A DNA stretch of 9,165 bases from Chloroflexota bacterium (GTDB lineage: Bacteria; Chloroflexota; Dehalococcoidia; Bin125), in contig JAPOXB010000038.1 of the NCBI GenBank assembly GCA_026707335.1, positions 1 to 9,165 of the forward strand, in the 5' to 3' direction. The translations under genes and the position numbers were made by a program. Position 1 is the first letter of the stretch. Every line of letters starts with the position of its first letter. The notes below the pieces were generated by a model that did no database searches, was not told the DNA's origin, and was given only the letters and a program-made list of their open reading frames with translations. Below are positions 1-6,673 of the stretch, piece after piece.

Positions 1-1907
1 CGGCCAGCAACCTCGACGAGTTCTACGCCAAGCGGGTGGGCTGGCTGCAGAGCCGGCTGCGCAGCGGCGACGACGAGGAGACCATCGACGGGCTGGGCGT
101 GCGCGAGCAGTTGAACATCGTGCGGCAGCGCGGCGAGACGATGCGCCACCGCTACGCCGCCTGCTGGCGCGAGGAACTCGCGCCCGGGCTGGCCGCCGCC
201 GGCGTCCCCGTCTCGGCCTACGCCGACCTCACGGCCGTGCAGCGGGCGCGGGTGCGGGAGTACTTCGTGCGCGACGTATTCCCGGTCCTCACGCCGCTCG
301 TCGTCGACCCGGCGCACCCCTTCCCGTTCATCTCCGGCGGCAGCCTCTCCATCGGCGCGAACGTGACCGACCCGGAGACCGGCGACGTGCGCTTCGCCCG
401 CATCAAGGTGCCCGACAACCGCCCGCGCTTCGTCGAGGCCGGCGACGGCGTCTACGTCGCCATCGAGGAGGTCATCGGCGCCCACCTCGACCTGCTCTTC
501 CCCGGCGCGGCCTTCTCGGACTGGTGGCTGATGCACCTGCTGCGCAACGCCGACATCGACGCCCCCGGCGAGGCCGCCGACGACCTGCGCGAGGTCGTCG
601 GCACGATGATCGAGCGGCGGCGGATGGCGGCCCCGGTCTGCATGGAGCTGTCGGCCGACTCCGGCGGCGCGCGCGGCCGCGTCCTGCGCCGCGAGCTGGG
701 GCTGGCCGACGAGGACGTGCTCGTCCTGCCCTCGCCGCTGCGCCTCTCCGACATCACCGAGCTGGCCGACGCCGCCGCCGACGCCCCCGCCTTCGCGACC
801 CCCGCCCCAGCGATCCCCGGCGCCTTCCAGGAGGCCGACACCGGCGACGACCTGTTCGCCACGCTGCGCGCCCGCGAGGTGCTGGTGCACCACCCCTACG
901 AGTCGTTCGACGCCAGCGTGGCCCGCTTCATGCGCGCCGCCGCCGTCGACCCGCGCGTGCTCGCGATCAAGCAGACGATGTACCGCACCTCGCCCGACTC
1001 GCCCCTGCTCGAGGCCGCCATCCGCGCCGCCACGCTGGGCAAGCAGGTCGCCGTGATCGTGGAGCTGACGGCGCGCTTCGACGAGGCCCGCAACATCGAG
1101 TGGGCGCGCCGGCTCGAGGACGCCGGCGTGCACATCGCCTACGGGCGGCCGAACCGCAAGATCCACAGCAAGATGAGCCTCGTCGTGCGCGACGAGCCCG
1201 ACGGCGTGCGGCTCTACGGGCACATCGGCACCGGCAACTACAACTCCACCACGGCGCGCGTCTACACCGACCTGGGCCTCTTCACCTCCGACCCCGCCGT
1301 CTGCAACGACCTGCTCTCGATCTTCAACCACCTCACCGGCTACGGCCGCTTCCCCGCGACGAAGCAGATCGTGCTCTCCCCGACCGGCCTGCGGACGGCG
1401 CTGGCGGAGCGCATAGAGCGGGAGATCGCCCACGCGCAGGCCGGCCGGCCGGCGCGCATCGTGTTCAAGATGAACGCGCTCGAGGACCAGGCGTTCACGC
1501 GCCTGCTCTACGAGGCCGGGCAGGCCGGCGTGCAGGTCGACCTGATCGTGCGGGGCATCTGCCGCCTGCGCCCCGGCGTGCCGGGCCTGAGCGACAACGT
1601 CCGCGTCGTCAGCGTGATCGGGCGCTTCCTGGAGCACTCCCGCGTCTACTACTTCGCCAACGACGGCGCGCCGGAGTACTTCATCGGCTCGGCCGACATC
1701 ATGAAGCGCAACCTCGACGAGCGCGTCGAGGCCACCGCGCCCGTGCGCGACCCCCGCCATCAGGCGCACCTGCGCCACCTCTTCGACACCATGCTGGCCG
1801 ACGAGCGCCAGGGCTGGCGGCTGGTCGATCGGACGTGGTCGCGGGCCGAGGAGTCGGAGCAGCCGGGCACGCACGTCGCCCTCCTCCGCGACGCGCCGTT
1901 CTCTTAG
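1..1907 (+). CDS. ppk1: Polyphosphate kinase 1, 5'-truncated by the window edge
   Basis: Transfers the gamma-phosphate of ATP reversibly onto inorganic polyphosphate through a phosphohistidine intermediate. The frame is already open from base 3, where it reads ASNLDEFYAKR, the conserved N-terminal PPK1 motif (SNLDEFF in most homologues). The GTG at 36 is therefore an internal Val and the true start lies upstream. About 634 residues are visible of a usual ~690-700. Counting from the GTG, the catalytic His in KIHSKM is residue 377 and the second active-site His in LEHSRVYYF is residue 534. Their spacing of 157 equals that of His435 and His592 in E. coli PPK1 as I recall it. Other family motifs are HHPYESFD, IKQTMYRTSPDSP, HIGTGNYN and IGSADIMKRNLDERVE. 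A low-complexity Ala/Pro stretch near residues 246-264 looks like a lineage-specific linker. The gene ends in TAG and is not co-directional with the large minus-strand cluster. Confidence 0.96.
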   Translation, partial: ASNLDEFYAKRVGWLQSRLRSGDDEETIDGLGVREQLNIVRQRGETMRHRYAACWREELAPGLAAAGVPVSAYADLTAVQRARVREYFVRDVFPVLTPLVVDPAHPFPFISGGSLSIGANVTDPETGDVRFARIKVPDNRPRFVEAGDGVYVAIEEVIGAHLDLLFPGAAFSDWWLMHLLRNADIDAPGEAADDLREVVGTMIERRRMAAPVCMELSADSGGARGRVLRRELGLADEDVLVLPSPLRLSDITELADAAADAPAFATPAPAIPGAFQEADTGDDLFATLRAREVLVHHPYESFDASVARFMRAAAVDPRVLAIKQTMYRTSPDSPLLEAAIRAATLGKQVAVIVELTARFDEARNIEWARRLEDAGVHIAYGRPNRKIHSKMSLVVRDEPDGVRLYGHIGTGNYNSTTARVYTDLGLFTSDPAVCNDLLSIFNHLTGYGRFPATKQIVLSPTGLRTALAERIEREIAHAQAGRPARIVFKMNALEDQAFTRLLYEAGQAGVQVDLIVRGICRLRPGVPGLSDNVRVVSVIGRFLEHSRVYYFANDGAPEYFIGSADIMKRNLDERVEATAPVRDPRHQAHLRHLFDTMLADERQGWRLVDRTWSRAEESEQPGTHVALLRDAPFS

Positions 1908-2010
1908 CGGCGGCGCCGCGCCAGCTCCCCCGCGATCGCCATCACCGCTTCAACGGCGCCCATGGCGGGCCCGCGGTGGCTATATTGGAGGCAGCGCGAA
2001 GGAGGGAGTC
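1908..2010 (+). promoter_or_regulatory. Intergenic region with a candidate -10 box
   Basis: This 103-bp gap separates ppk1 from the next plus-strand ORFs. TATATT at 1981-1986 stands out in otherwise GC-rich sequence and could be a -10 element. It would place a transcription start near 1993, just ahead of the AAGGAGGG ribosome binding site at 1999-2006. I see no convincing -35 box at 16-18 nt upstream; TTCAAC at 1949-1954 is too far away. No terminator hairpin for ppk1 is evident. Confidence 0.3.
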
Positions 2011-2193
2011 ATGGCTGACAACGATGGACGGGCTCAGGCAGCATGGACCCCTGTGCGGCAGAAGCCATGGGTGATGTTCGCTTGGCTTGGCCCGGCTGGC
2101 GAGGAGACCGATGAATGGAAGTCGCTTACTCGTTCCTTTGCGAAGCAGTGCGGGTTGACCCCGACACTGCCCGAATCGACATCGACGCCCTAG
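2011..2193 (+). CDS. Small 60-aa ORF, possible leader peptide or coupling ORF
   Basis: I do not recognise this protein. It deserves listing because its ATG follows a near-perfect Shine-Dalgarno: GGAGG at 2001-2005 inside AAGGAGGG, 5 nt before the start. The first ~35 residues (WTPVRQKPWVMFAWLGPAG region) are in free sequence. The last ~26 codons overlap the start of the DUF6941-like gene in a different frame, so that part is constrained by the other protein. One reading is a translated leader whose ribosomes pass over the downstream start at 2115 and aid its translation. Another is chance, with the SD belonging to a decayed gene. There is no signal peptide and no complete membrane segment. 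Confidence 0.35.
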   Translation: MADNDGRAQAAWTPVRQKPWVMFAWLGPAGEETDEWKSLTRSFAKQCGLTPTLPESTSTP

Positions 2194-2537
2194 ACGTTCG
2201 CTTCTTTCAGGCGGAGTCGCTCCCGACGACCATGGAGCGGCTCTATCTTGTGACGGGCTTCTCATTCAGTTCTGTTGAGGTGGGCGAGAAAGAGGTCGTC
2301 GTCCAGTGCATTGACGCCGACGGTCGCCTCTTGGGCGAGGCGTCTCGCAGCACCCTCGACTTCCAGGCGCCGCCGGGAGAAGTGGTGTGGCAGAGCATGC
2401 TCATCACCATCGTGGGTGGCATTGAGATCGAGGACTATGGCGACTACAGCGTCCGCGTGACCGTAAACGGCTTGGAGTTCGGCCGGGCGCCCTTCCGTGT
2501 GCTCGGGCCCGACGACCCGGGGCCCATGCCTAGGTGA
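2115..2537 (+). CDS. DUF6941-like protein of unknown function
   Basis: A 140-residue soluble protein. Its start MEVAYSFLCEAVRV, the following IDIDALDVRFFQAESLP strand and the later VVVQCIDADGRLLGEA segment resemble the DUF6941 family of small bacterial proteins of unknown role, typically MxVxYxFLxExx followed by a beta-sandwich-like domain. The family call is from memory of the pattern, not from a search. The start at 2115 is fixed by an in-frame TGA directly before it (2112-2114), and GAGGAG at 2101-2106 gives an SD with an 8-nt spacer. Base use differs from the neighbours: 2221-2280 is about 55% GC by my count, against about 73% in ppk1, and codons such as CTT, TCT, GTT and AGT appear. This suggests a transferred or weakly expressed gene. 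It ends 13 nt from the convergent PHP gene. No signal peptide or membrane helix is apparent. Confidence 0.75.
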   Translation: MEVAYSFLCEAVRVDPDTARIDIDALDVRFFQAESLPTTMERLYLVTGFSFSSVEVGEKEVVVQCIDADGRLLGEASRSTLDFQAPPGEVVWQSMLITIVGGIEIEDYGDYSVRVTVNGLEFGRAPFRVLGPDDPGPMPR

Positions 2538-2550
2538 CCGTCGACAGCCG

Positions 2551-3279
2551 CTACGGCTCGCGGAGGGGGCGGCCCCGGCGCGGCCGACCGACCGACCGCG
2601 GCGGCCGCATATCGACCGGCTGGGTGCGGCGCTCGGCGATGTAGCGCACGAGGTCGTAGACGCCGGCGACGTAGCCGGGGACGGCGGTCGCGACCCGGCC
2701 GACGGCCTGGCGGCTGTGCGCGTCGCTGCCGCCGACGGGGGCCAGGCCGAGTTCCATCGCCTGCGTGTGGTGGTAGCCGCCGACCGTGTCGGAGTGGTCG
2801 CCGTTGACCACCTCGACGCCGTCGAACCATCGCCGCATGTCCTCCCAGCCCGGCTGACGCCCGGGCCGGTAGCGCATCGGGTGCGCCTGCACGGCCACGC
2901 CGCCCTCGGCCGTCACGATGCGGCGCAGCTCCTCGATCTCCAGCAGCTCGGGGTGGTAGCGCGGCAAGCCGAATACCAGCACGTGGCCGACGTCGGTGCC
3001 CAGTTCCATGCCGGGCAGCACGGTGAAGGCGTGGCGCTCGCTCAGCTCGCGGATCTGCGCGTCGGGCCAGAGCGCGTTGTGCTCCGTCAGGCAGATGGCG
3101 TCGAGCCCGCGCCGCTTGGCCTGCGCGATCAGGTCGTCGACGGAGACGCCGCTGTCGCGCGACAGGTTCGAGCTGTGGGCGTGCATGTCGATCAGCGAGC
3201 CGCCGGGCGGGCGCACGCTGTCCGCGTCGGCCAGGTCCGCCGGGTCGATCAGGTGCGGCCCACGGCGCGGGCGCCTCAC
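2551..3279 (-). CDS. PHP-domain metal-dependent phosphoesterase
   Basis: A 242-residue protein of the polymerase-and-histidinol-phosphatase (PHP) superfamily, expected to hydrolyse phosphoesters using a di- or trinuclear metal centre. Visible metal-ligand motifs run in family order: HAH at residues 33-35, TEHN at 65-68, Glu92 in PGMELGT, His99, QAHP with His133, and GSDAH with Asp186 and His188. Its size fits the stand-alone PHP proteins rather than DNA polymerase or histidinol phosphatase proper; the substrate cannot be told from sequence. The C-terminal ~20 residues are Arg/Pro-rich and probably disordered. The GTG start overlaps the etfA stop by 4 nt (GTGA), which implies translational coupling to the ETF genes. 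A functional link with electron transfer is not obvious, so it may simply be an operon passenger. It ends in TAG. Confidence 0.9.
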   Translation of the reverse strand: MRRPRRGPHLIDPADLADADSVRPPGGSLIDMHAHSSNLSRDSGVSVDDLIAQAKRRGLDAICLTEHNALWPDAQIRELSERHAFTVLPGMELGTDVGHVLVFGLPRYHPELLEIEELRRIVTAEGGVAVQAHPMRYRPGRQPGWEDMRRWFDGVEVVNGDHSDTVGGYHHTQAMELGLAPVGGSDAHSRQAVGRVATAVPGYVAGVYDLVRYIAERRTQPVDMRPPRSVGRPRRGRPLREP

Positions 3280-4259
3280 GCGCCCCGCTCGCGCGCCAGG
3301 CGGACCAGCGCCGGCAGCACGTCGAGCGCGTCGTCGACGATGCCGTAGTCCGCGAAGGTGAAGATGGGCGCCTCGGGGTCGGTGTTGACCGCCACGATGC
3401 AGCGCGCGTTGGCGCAGCCCGCCATGTGCTGGCTCGCCCCCGAGATGCCGACCGCGAAGTAGACGTCGGGCGTGACGATCTTGCCCGTCAGCCCCACCTG
3501 CTGCTCGAAGGAGGCCCAGCCGTCGTCGACGATCGCCCGCGACGCCCCCGGCATGCCGCCCAGCGCCTGCGCCAGCTCGCGGATCAGCGCGAAGTTCTCG
3601 CCGTCCTGCAGGCCCCGGCCCCCGGCGACGACCAGCTTGGCGTCCTCGAGCCGGGGCCCGCTGACGTCGGGGGCCGCCTCGATCGTCCTGACGCGACCGT
3701 CCGCCTCGGGGATCGCGAGGGCGACCGCCGGGGCGCTGCGCCCGGGCCGACGCTCCGGAACCTCCGCGACGGCCGGGGCCAGCCCGATCACGTGCGGGCC
3801 GGGCGCGCGGAAGGCGTACTCCGCCCGGGCCGCCCCGCCGAACACCGCCGCGACCGCGACCACGTCGTCGCTCGCGGTGCGGACCTCCGTCGCGCCGACA
3901 ACCGAGGCGCCGTCGAGCCGGGCCGCCAGCCGCGGCGCGAGTTCCAGCACGTCGGGCCCGCGCGGGATCAGCACGACGCGCGCCTCGGCGCGCCCCACGG
4001 CCTCCGCCGCGATCGTCACGGAGCGGCCGCCGTCGAAGGCAGCCAGGCCAGCCGCGTCGGCGGTGAGGATCAGCCCGGCGCCGCGCTCGGCGGCCTCCGT
4101 CGCCGCCGCCGCGACATCGGCCCCGATCAGCGCGCAGGCGACCTCGCAGCCGCGCTCCCGCGCCAGCGCCTGGGCTGCGCCCAGGGCTTCGCCGTCGGCG
4201 TCGCGCAGGGGTCCGCCGGCCTCGATCGCCGTGACCAGGACCAGCACGTGCTCAGCCAC
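3276..4259 (-). CDS. etfA: Electron transfer flavoprotein alpha subunit
   Basis: The 327-residue FAD-binding subunit of the ETF heterodimer, a soluble carrier that takes electrons from acyl-CoA dehydrogenases and similar flavoenzymes and passes them to ETF:quinone oxidoreductase. The C-terminal FAD domain is complete and canonical: GGRG at 213-216, ENF shortly after, ASRAIVDDGW around 239-248, QQVGLTGK at 253-260, GISGASQH at 271-278 and NTDPEAPIF at 292-300. The N-terminal half (about 1-200) is the more variable ETF alpha domain I, rich in Ala. The GTG start overlaps the end of etfB by 8 nt, the normal etfB-etfA order with translational coupling. The stop codon overlaps the PHP start. No alternative function is likely, although the physiological donor is unknown. 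Confidence 0.95.
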   Translation of the reverse strand: MAEHVLVLVTAIEAGGPLRDADGEALGAAQALARERGCEVACALIGADVAAAATEAAERGAGLILTADAAGLAAFDGGRSVTIAAEAVGRAEARVVLIPRGPDVLELAPRLAARLDGASVVGATEVRTASDDVVAVAAVFGGAARAEYAFRAPGPHVIGLAPAVAEVPERRPGRSAPAVALAIPEADGRVRTIEAAPDVSGPRLEDAKLVVAGGRGLQDGENFALIRELAQALGGMPGASRAIVDDGWASFEQQVGLTGKIVTPDVYFAVGISGASQHMAGCANARCIVAVNTDPEAPIFTFADYGIVDDALDVLPALVRLARERGA

Positions 4260-5091
4260 CCAGCAGCCCCCGTTCGTGCAGCTGCGCCATGAGCCGCTCC
4301 GCCTTCTCGGCCGCCGATCCGCCCTCGATGATCTCGCAGTGCCCCTGCACGTCGGGCACCATCAGCCGCGTCACCTCGACGCCCACCGCGCCCGGCGCGC
4401 CCTCGTAGTCCGACGCCTCGCGCCGTTCCGGGCGCTGCCGACGCGCCTGCATCATGCGGCGGCTGCTGGGGTAGCGCGGCGTGCCGATCTCGTTCGAGAT
4501 GCTCACGACGGCGGGCAGCGTCGCCCGCACGACCTCCTCGCCGCGCGGCGTCACGCGCACGACGCGCAGCGTCCCGCCCTCGACCGCCACCCCCGCCGAC
4601 ATCGTCACCAGCGCCGCGCCGAGCCGCTCGGCCAGCGCCGCCGGGACGGTCCCCTGGTCGTAGTCCGAGCCCTGGCGGCCGCAGAGCACGAGGTCCACGT
4701 CGCCGAGCTCCGCGATCAGCCCGGCCAGCAGGCGGGCCGTGCGGAAGCCGTCGCCCAGGCCGGCCGCCGCGTCGACGATCTGCACCGCGTCGTCGGCCCC
4801 CATCGCCACGCAGCGCTTGAGGATCGCGCCCGCCTCCTCGTCCCCGACCGTCACGACGGTGATCCGGCAGTCCACGCGCGCGTCGCGGATGCGCAGCGCG
4901 GCCTCGACGGCCTGCTCGTCGTAGGCGTTGATGATCCGCGGCACCATCTCGCCCGTGTCGAAGGAGCGGCCGTCGCCGCCGACCTGCAGCCGCCCCCAGA
5001 AGGCGAAGCTGTTGACGCCGTCGGGGTCGAGCACCTGCTTCGCGCAGACGACGATATGCAAGCCGCCCCCGGATGCATCGGCGGTGGGCAT
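4252..5091 (-). CDS. etfB: Electron transfer flavoprotein beta subunit
   Basis: The 279-residue partner of EtfA; in known ETFs it binds AMP and supplies the recognition loop for dehydrogenase partners. Visible family motifs are VVCAKQVLDPDG near residues 14-25, INAYDEQAVEAALRI at 54-68, KRCVAMGADDAV at 92-103, LVLCGRQGSDYDQG at 134-147, and LPAVVSISNEIGTPRYPS at 192-209, which matches the ETF beta signature region. Between residues 25 and 50 there is a slightly longer loop than in classical EtfB. The ATG start has GAGGA about 7 nt upstream. The gene follows the 100-aa unknown by 30 nt and overlaps etfA by 8 nt. Confidence 0.95.
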   Translation of the reverse strand: MPTADASGGGLHIVVCAKQVLDPDGVNSFAFWGRLQVGGDGRSFDTGEMVPRIINAYDEQAVEAALRIRDARVDCRITVVTVGDEEAGAILKRCVAMGADDAVQIVDAAAGLGDGFRTARLLAGLIAELGDVDLVLCGRQGSDYDQGTVPAALAERLGAALVTMSAGVAVEGGTLRVVRVTPRGEEVVRATLPAVVSISNEIGTPRYPSSRRMMQARRQRPERREASDYEGAPGAVGVEVTRLMVPDVQGHCEIIEGGSAAEKAERLMAQLHERGLLGG

Positions 5092-5121
5092 CTCAGCGTC
5101 CTCGCGCCGCGCGGGGCGCGC

Positions 5122-5424
5122 TCACGGGGCGGGCCCGGCGGGCGGCGGCCACGGCGAGCCGTCGAGCGGGTAGACGAAGGTCTCCTCGCACCAGACCGCG
5201 CGCTCCTCGAAGTGGGCCGGCTTCTCCGTCAGGTCGACGATCTCCACCCAGCGCCAGGGCGGATCGCCCTGGTCGAGGCGGCGGCCGCTCAGCGCCCCGC
5301 GAAAGCTCTCCCGCACGCCGTGCTGCGAGCCCGGGATCTCGTGGCCCCCGTCGGCCTCCACGGCGAGGCCGGCGATCGCCGCATCCATGTAGATGCCGGG
5401 GGATCGGTCGTCCGGGGTCGCCAT
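5122..5424 (-). CDS. Conserved-looking hypothetical protein, 100 aa
   Basis: I do not recognise this protein. It is soluble, acidic to neutral, with no signal peptide or membrane helix. Features include an early DAAIAGLAVEADGGHEI segment, a Trp-rich PPWRWVEIVDLTEKP centre and a Cys-Glu-Glu stretch (AVWCEETFVYPLDG) before a Pro-rich tail. The ATG at 5424 lies 12 nt after the stop of the flavin enzyme gene and its stop is 30 nt before etfB, so it sits inside the operon. That position and the third-position G/C bias support real coding. No strong SD is visible, which would fit translational coupling. It might be a small accessory or substrate-binding subunit for a neighbouring oxidoreductase, but that is speculation. 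Confidence 0.65.
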   Translation of the reverse strand: MATPDDRSPGIYMDAAIAGLAVEADGGHEIPGSQHGVRESFRGALSGRRLDQGDPPWRWVEIVDLTEKPAHFEERAVWCEETFVYPLDGSPWPPPAGPAP

Positions 5425-5436
5425 CGCGGGCCGGCG

Positions 5437-6537
5437 TCAGGCGACCGGCTGGCCGAGCACGTTGTCGAACTGCTCCTGCGCCTCTTCGACCAGGTCGTAG
5501 ACGACCTCGGCCGCCGGCTTGATGCCGTGGATGCCCTCCACGCTCTGCCCGGCCGGCGTGGTCATCCAATCCTCCAGCCGGGCCTCGCGGATGCCGGCCA
5601 GCAGCCCATCGACGAGCATGCCCTGCAGCGGCATCGGCAGCGGGTCGGGCGCCTCCGGCTGCTTCCAGGCGTCGGACCAGTTCGAGCGCAGCTGCCGGAT
5701 CGGCTTGCCCGACGTCGCGCGCGACTGGACCGCGTCCTCGGCGTGCGCGTCGACGAGGCGCTGCTTGATGAACATCTCCGTCGCCGACTCGTTCGTCGCC
5801 AGCCAGATCGTGCCCGTCCAGATGCCGTCGGCGCCCATCGCCACGGCGGCGGCCAGGTGCCGCCCGGTCGAGACGCCGCCGGCCGCGAGCACCATCGAGT
5901 TGCTGCCCTTGGCGATCTCGACCACCTCCGGCACCAGCGTGAAGGTGCCGATCGTGCCGCTGTGCCCGCCCGAGTCGTAGCCCTGCGCAACGATCACGTC
6001 GACACCCGCCTCGACCTGGCGGCGCGCCTGCCTGGGCAGCCCCACCAGCCCCCAGACCTTCATGCCGTGCGCGTGCGCCCGCTCGATGATGAAGGCGGGG
6101 CTGCCCAGCCCCGAGGCGAAGATCGGCACCTGCTCCTCGAACAGCACCTCCAGCAGGTCGCGCGCGCGCTGCAGCAGCGTGCCCCAGCTCTCTCCCGTCT
6201 TCTTGGGCTCCTCGACCTCAAGCTCCTGCTTGAGGTCCTCGACGAAGGCGCGGTGGCCCTGCGGGATCATCGACTCCAGGTCCTCCATCTGGCCTTCGAC
6301 GAACGAGGCCGGGACGAGCAGGTCGACCCCGAAGGGCTTGCCGCCGACGCGGTCGCGGATCCAGCGGATGTTGGCCCGCAGTTCGTCGCTGGTCAGCCCG
6401 GCGCCGCCCAGAATGCCGATGCCGCCCGCGTTGCAGACCGACACGATCACGTCGCGGGTGTGCGCGAAGGCGACGATGGGCACCTCGCAGCCGTATTCCT
6501 CGCAGAGCCGGGTGTGGAGGGGGTCGCCGTTCATCAT
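5437..6537 (-). CDS. Nitronate monooxygenase / FabK-type FMN oxidoreductase family protein
   Basis: A 366-residue TIM-barrel flavoprotein of the 2-nitropropane dioxygenase superfamily, which includes nitronate monooxygenases, FabK-like enoyl-ACP reductases and PfaD-like trans enoyl reductases. It shows PIVAFAHTRD at the first strand, NAGGIGILGG around residues 36-45, KPFGVDLLVP, the QGYDSGGHSG motif with His192, and AAGGVSTGRHLAAAVAMGADG around 219-239, which forms the FMN phosphate site. A charged insertion around residues 100-125 (LKQELEVEEPKKTGES) and a long C-terminal helical part distinguish it from short NMOs. Two ATGs are adjacent (6537 and 6534). GAGGA in the mRNA lies 3 nt from the first and 6 nt from the second, so the second is the better start. 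The reaction is uncertain: nitronate oxidation, or reduction of an activated double bond in the surrounding acyl-CoA pathway. Confidence 0.85.
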   Translation of the reverse strand: MMNGDPLHTRLCEEYGCEVPIVAFAHTRDVIVSVCNAGGIGILGGAGLTSDELRANIRWIRDRVGGKPFGVDLLVPASFVEGQMEDLESMIPQGHRAFVEDLKQELEVEEPKKTGESWGTLLQRARDLLEVLFEEQVPIFASGLGSPAFIIERAHAHGMKVWGLVGLPRQARRQVEAGVDVIVAQGYDSGGHSGTIGTFTLVPEVVEIAKGSNSMVLAAGGVSTGRHLAAAVAMGADGIWTGTIWLATNESATEMFIKQRLVDAHAEDAVQSRATSGKPIRQLRSNWSDAWKQPEAPDPLPMPLQGMLVDGLLAGIREARLEDWMTTPAGQSVEGIHGIKPAAEVVYDLVEEAQEQFDNVLGQPVA

Positions 6538-6673
6538 GGGTCCTCGGATCGTGGCGTCGTCGCGCCTGGGCGCGGGCCGGGCTGGCGTCCGCCGGGAGTC
6601 CGGCGGATCGGGCGCATTCTCCCACGCCGCGCCGGGCCTGTCATGTCGCGGGCACGGGCGGCGGGCCGCCGGC
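6538..6673 (-). promoter_or_regulatory. 136-bp intergenic gap between selenoprotein and flavin enzyme genes
   Basis: This is the only sizeable gap inside the minus-strand cluster. It contains a perfect 8-bp inverted repeat at 6588-6607 (listed separately), no U-tract after it, and only poor promoter-like sequence on the minus strand (GAGAAT-like). It may separate two transcription units or attenuate read-through. I see no ORF here with convincing coding features. Confidence 0.35.
6588..6607. repeat. Perfect 8-bp hairpin in intergenic gap
   Basis: TCCGCCGG at 6588-6595 and CCGGCGGA at 6600-6607 form a perfect inverted repeat with a 4-nt loop (GAGT on the plus strand). There is no run of U on either side, so it is not a classical intrinsic terminator. 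In GC-rich genomes such hairpins may act as U-less terminators, processing sites or protein-binding palindromes. Confidence 0.5.

Noticed and set aside
524..2074. Long plus-strand ORF (516 aa) overlapping ppk1
   Set aside because: Its product is almost wholly Arg/Ala/Pro/Gly, typical of an out-of-frame shadow in GC-rich DNA, and it lies across a clearly conserved ppk1.
1942..2265. Minus-strand 107-aa ORF opposite the DUF6941 islet
   Set aside because: There is no recognisable motif and it overlaps a better supported plus-strand gene with a good SD.
2546..2558. AGCCG-CTA-CGGCT hairpin between convergent genes as a bidirectional terminator
   Set aside because: Only 5 bp with a 3-nt loop, it overlaps the PHP stop codon and lacks T-tracts; too weak to annotate.
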